DNA from: Trametopsis cervina
Lineage: Eukaryota; Basidiomycota; Agaricomycetes; Polyporales; Irpicaceae
Length of the DNA: 64,000 nt
NCBI GenBank assembly: GCA_022385755.1
Contig: MU278354.1
Location: 365,016 to 429,015 of the forward strand
Direction: 5' to 3'
In this document: positions 61,966 through 64,000 of the stretch, piece by piece
Layout: each line of letters begins with the position of its first letter
Position numbering within the stretch: the stretch's first letter is position 1
Translations under genes and position numbers: made by a program
The notes under the pieces: model-generated
The model's database searches: none
Told to the model about the DNA's origin: nothing
The model's input: the letters and a program-made list of their open reading frames with translations, nothing else

Positions 61966-63123
61966 AGTAGTGTAGTGGTTAAGTGCCCTATTTTGTCTAT
62001 GGCTGGCCTGGGGTTCAAATCCTGCTGGCTGCATTTCATGACTCATCAGGCTTATCCTGCTCACTGCAGGAGCGCTGGGAAGTCAGCACTCCGACGGTGG
62101 GGGGCATAAGCACCCTTACAAGTGGGCGGCAGCCCTCTGCAGCCTGTGTTTGGCTTTATTTGGCACCTTTTTGGGCTGTTTTCGCTAAAATCAGCTGTAG
62201 AGCCTCCAATAAAATCGGGATAAATCTGGGAAAATCGCCAGAAATTCTAGAATGCTTGGAAGCCACCTCTCACACGGTCACCTGACTTTACCACGGTCAT
62301 GTGATCCCGCAAATAGCGTTCTTTTAAAGAAAATTGCACAAAATGCTTCATACAGAGCCCAATAAAATGCGGAAAAATGCGCTAAAATCAGAATATATTA
62401 TGTAATACATATTAGCATACAACTGAGATGTTTCTCATCCCTCATATGCTATGTGTTAAGTGAAGGGCATACATATAAAGGTGAAGACAGGCCATGGGAG
62501 TTTACCTACCCAAAATAGAAGGTGTGCGCTTATCTAATCTGATCCTCCCACTATGCACGGCTTTGCTGTAGCTGCATTATTAAGCCTAGAAAACACAAAA
62601 TACTCAGAAAACATCAACAAAGCTATCTCTTCAGGCCTATAAAACAATGCTGAGGCATAGAATACATGTAAAATGAAGGGGATGCTTTGCTAGAAGTCTT
62701 TTATGAGCCAAACCGAAGCCCATCAAAGTTAGGCGCCTCTTTCTCAAAAAGGGCATATGTGTTTTCCATCTCCAGTTCCCAGTCTTGCATAATTTCCTTA
62801 GCAAAGGTGACTACAGTGTAGCTCAATGTCATGCCTACATGCTGATATATGAATTGCTGGGAAACTTTGAAATGGGGAGGCTGTAAAAATCGAGAAAGTT
62901 TTGTAGTCTCAAATAAGCACTCAACTACACAAAATGGTAATGGGTCAATGACTGCTACTAATGCCATCAAAAGCATACACTATGGTAACAAAATATGCTT
63001 ATAAAAGTGTATTCCCATCAAAATTCCCACGCTTTAGGGCAAAATCTGTCACATGTCGCAGAACCCCAATGCGCCAGATGTTACTGGAACGATTCTTTTC
63101 TTCGTACCTCAGGAATCATAACA
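61966..63123 (+). mobile_element. tRNA-headed dispersed repeat, plus copy (~1.16 kb)
   Basis: The head has an A-box-like TAGTGTAGTGG (61968-61978) and a B box GGTTCAAATCC (62012-62022). The body is colinear with the minus-strand repeat at 59930-61071, ending at the shared CGTACCTCAGGAATCATAA. The two copies point away from each other. A 91-codon frame lies antisense within the body (62701-62976), and the other copy has a related but broken frame. Nothing in it is recognisable as a transposase or reverse transcriptase. Confidence 0.7.
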
Positions 63124-63442
63124 GCCTATAAAGCCATTTATACATCTTCATTTGCACTTCTACAGTCATGATGCTCTTAACATTTGATGTTTTGACTACG
63201 TTTTACACTTTCTAAGCTTAGCAATATAGCTACAGCAAAATGGTTTGTAGTAATGACATCAAATTACATAAGCGCACATTTTTCACATTGGGATGTCTTT
63301 CCCCACAGTCTATAAATTGACTGTAAAGTAATCATTTTTATGCATAAAAAGCAGAAACAGTTGCTTGATTTGTTGGAAATATCTTAAGACATATAAAGGT
63401 CTCAGGAATCGTAACCTGCCGCTTGCCGGCCTGCTCACCAAG
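63122..63442 (-). repeat. Inverted ~320-bp module, right copy
   Basis: Reverse complement of 61073-61393 with few differences. It directly follows the 3' end of the plus tRNA-headed repeat and ends GCCGGCCTGCTCACCAAG just before the copia 5' region. Confidence 0.85.
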
Positions 63443-63516
63443 TCTGAGTTGCTCGTCTCAGACTGCAGTATAAGTCTGTCAGAGCCTGTTCTGGTTGAGT
63501 ATAACTCCCAGAACAA

Positions 63517-63530
63517 CAGGTTATGAGCCC
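63517..63530 (+). promoter_or_regulatory. Primer-binding site, initiator-Met tRNA anticodon arm
   Basis: CAGGTTATGAGCCC is complementary to the GGGCTCATAACC(T) anticodon stem-loop of initiator-Met tRNA, not to its 3' end. This is the half-tRNA priming mode known for Drosophila copia and Ty5-like elements. Confidence 0.75.
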
Positions 63531-63812
63531 TAGCTCTGCCTGAGCCTCATCCGACTTTTTGCCTTTTTTGTCCAGCCTCTCCTGGGTCAGCCACTTGCCA
63601 TCCACCCAAGATTTTCACACCACTGTGATCCCCTCGACCTCAGCGCTCTGTTGCACCACTCATCTTGTCATTCCGATCATTTTTGCGCTCAGCATCATCA
63701 AATCAGTCCTCAGCCTGCAATTTTCACCCTTATCTGATCAACCAACCTCTCCTACCCCTCCCACTCGCTCTACCCTCTCTCTGGTACCCTCAGCTCGATC
63801 CTAGAAGTCACC

Positions 63813-64000
63813 ATGGAGTCTCAGACATCCAATGGAGTCCGCTTTCCCCATCTGAAGACTGGGAATTACCCCTCTTGGGCTGGAGACATAAGAGCTTGGC
63901 TGATGAGCAAAGGGCTTTGGAGGCTGGTGAAGGGGGATGAAAGGCTACCTGTTGCAGCTGAAAGGACAGCTACAGAGGCAGAGTTGAAGGCTATGGAGGT
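63813..64000 (+). CDS. Copia Gag polyprotein, N-terminal fragment cut by window end
   Basis: An open frame of 62 codons from ATG 63813 runs off the window. It has the Gag start seen in copia elements: FPHLKTGNYPSWAGDIRAWL followed by GLWRLVKGDERLP, the Y-x-x-W and AWL...GLW pattern of the copia N-terminal domain. The C/T-rich leader from about 63560 fits the untranslated region. Whether the element is intact cannot be seen. Confidence 0.8.
   Translation, partial: MESQTSNGVRFPHLKTGNYPSWAGDIRAWLMSKGLWRLVKGDERLPVAAERTATEAELKAME

Larger units (their letters stand above)
63444..64000 (+). mobile_element. Ty1/copia LTR retrotransposon, 5' part
   Basis: The window ends inside this element. A probable 5' LTR end, closing CCAGAACA at 63508-63515, is followed by a primer-binding site at 63517-63530, an untranslated leader, and the start of a Gag frame. 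Only about 70 bp separate the preceding repeat module from the primer site, so the LTR is short, truncated, or its left edge lies within the repeats. Confidence 0.75.

Overview
This window reads as nuclear DNA of a filamentous basidiomycete, most likely an Agaricomycete. Nearly every gene is cut by many short GT-AG introns of about 40-80 nt, genes are tightly packed on both strands, and the recognisable products are fungal. The species cannot be named from the sequence. Gene models were spliced by eye using reading frame, splice signals and remembered family motifs. Exon totals were checked to be multiples of three only where exon coordinates are given.

Layout. 1-57,700 is gene-dense. 1.1 kb: a small secreted cysteine-rich protein. 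2.0-7.7 kb (+): UBR1 N-recognin E3 ligase. 7.8-10.0 kb (-): mitochondrial glutamyl-tRNA synthetase MSE1. 10.5-11.3 kb (-): an unassigned 203-aa protein. 12.3-13.6 kb (-): a GT25 glycosyltransferase. 13.7 kb (+): tRNA-Ser(AGA) with a 20-nt intron. 14.0 kb (+): a single-pass membrane protein. 15.0-17.0 kb (+): UTP18. 17.1-18.0 kb (-): TRAPP subunit TRS33. 18.3-20.0 kb (+): an F-box protein. 20.2-24.5 kb: three paralogous small secreted proteins. 25.1 kb (+): APC11. 25.6-26.4 kb (-): a P-loop kinase with an abnormal first junction. 26.9-30.5 kb (+): a GH71/GH99-like protein with a repetitive proline-rich tail. 31.2-32.9 kb (-): a zinc-finger regulator. 33.9-35.6 kb: a decayed tandem repeat made from the 3' end of the neighbouring proline iminopeptidase gene (35.6-36.6 kb, -). 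37.1-40.1 kb (+): an RSC1/2-type bromodomain-BAH subunit. 40.3-43.6 kb (-): an OPT transporter. 44.1-45.3 kb (-): COP9 signalosome subunit 7. 45.6-49.1 kb (-): a TRK potassium transporter. 49.8-52.0 kb (-): a PSP1-domain protein. 52.9-56.1 kb (-): RGP1. 56.5-57.7 kb (+): an Mtf2-like mitochondrial protein.

At about 57.7 kb the sequence turns AT-rich and repetitive and stays so to the end. This tract holds a broken Myb/SANT-like plus coiled-coil gene of transposon-associated type. It then holds two divergent copies of a roughly 1.15-kb repeat that each start with a tRNA-derived A-box/B-box head. There is also an inverted pair of ~320-bp modules, a minisatellite, and the 5' part of a Ty1/copia retrotransposon. 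The copia primer site matches the anticodon arm of initiator-Met tRNA rather than its 3' end.

The gene space is ordinary housekeeping: ubiquitin and NEDD8 control (UBR1, APC11, CSN7, F-box), membrane traffic (TRS33, RGP1), mitochondrial expression (MSE1, Mtf2-like), ribosome biogenesis (UTP18), chromatin (RSC1/2) and uptake (OPT, TRK). There is no sign of a biosynthetic cluster or an operon-like system. The most novel structures are the tRNA-headed repeat pair, the repeat array built from a gene 3' end, and the secreted-protein trio.
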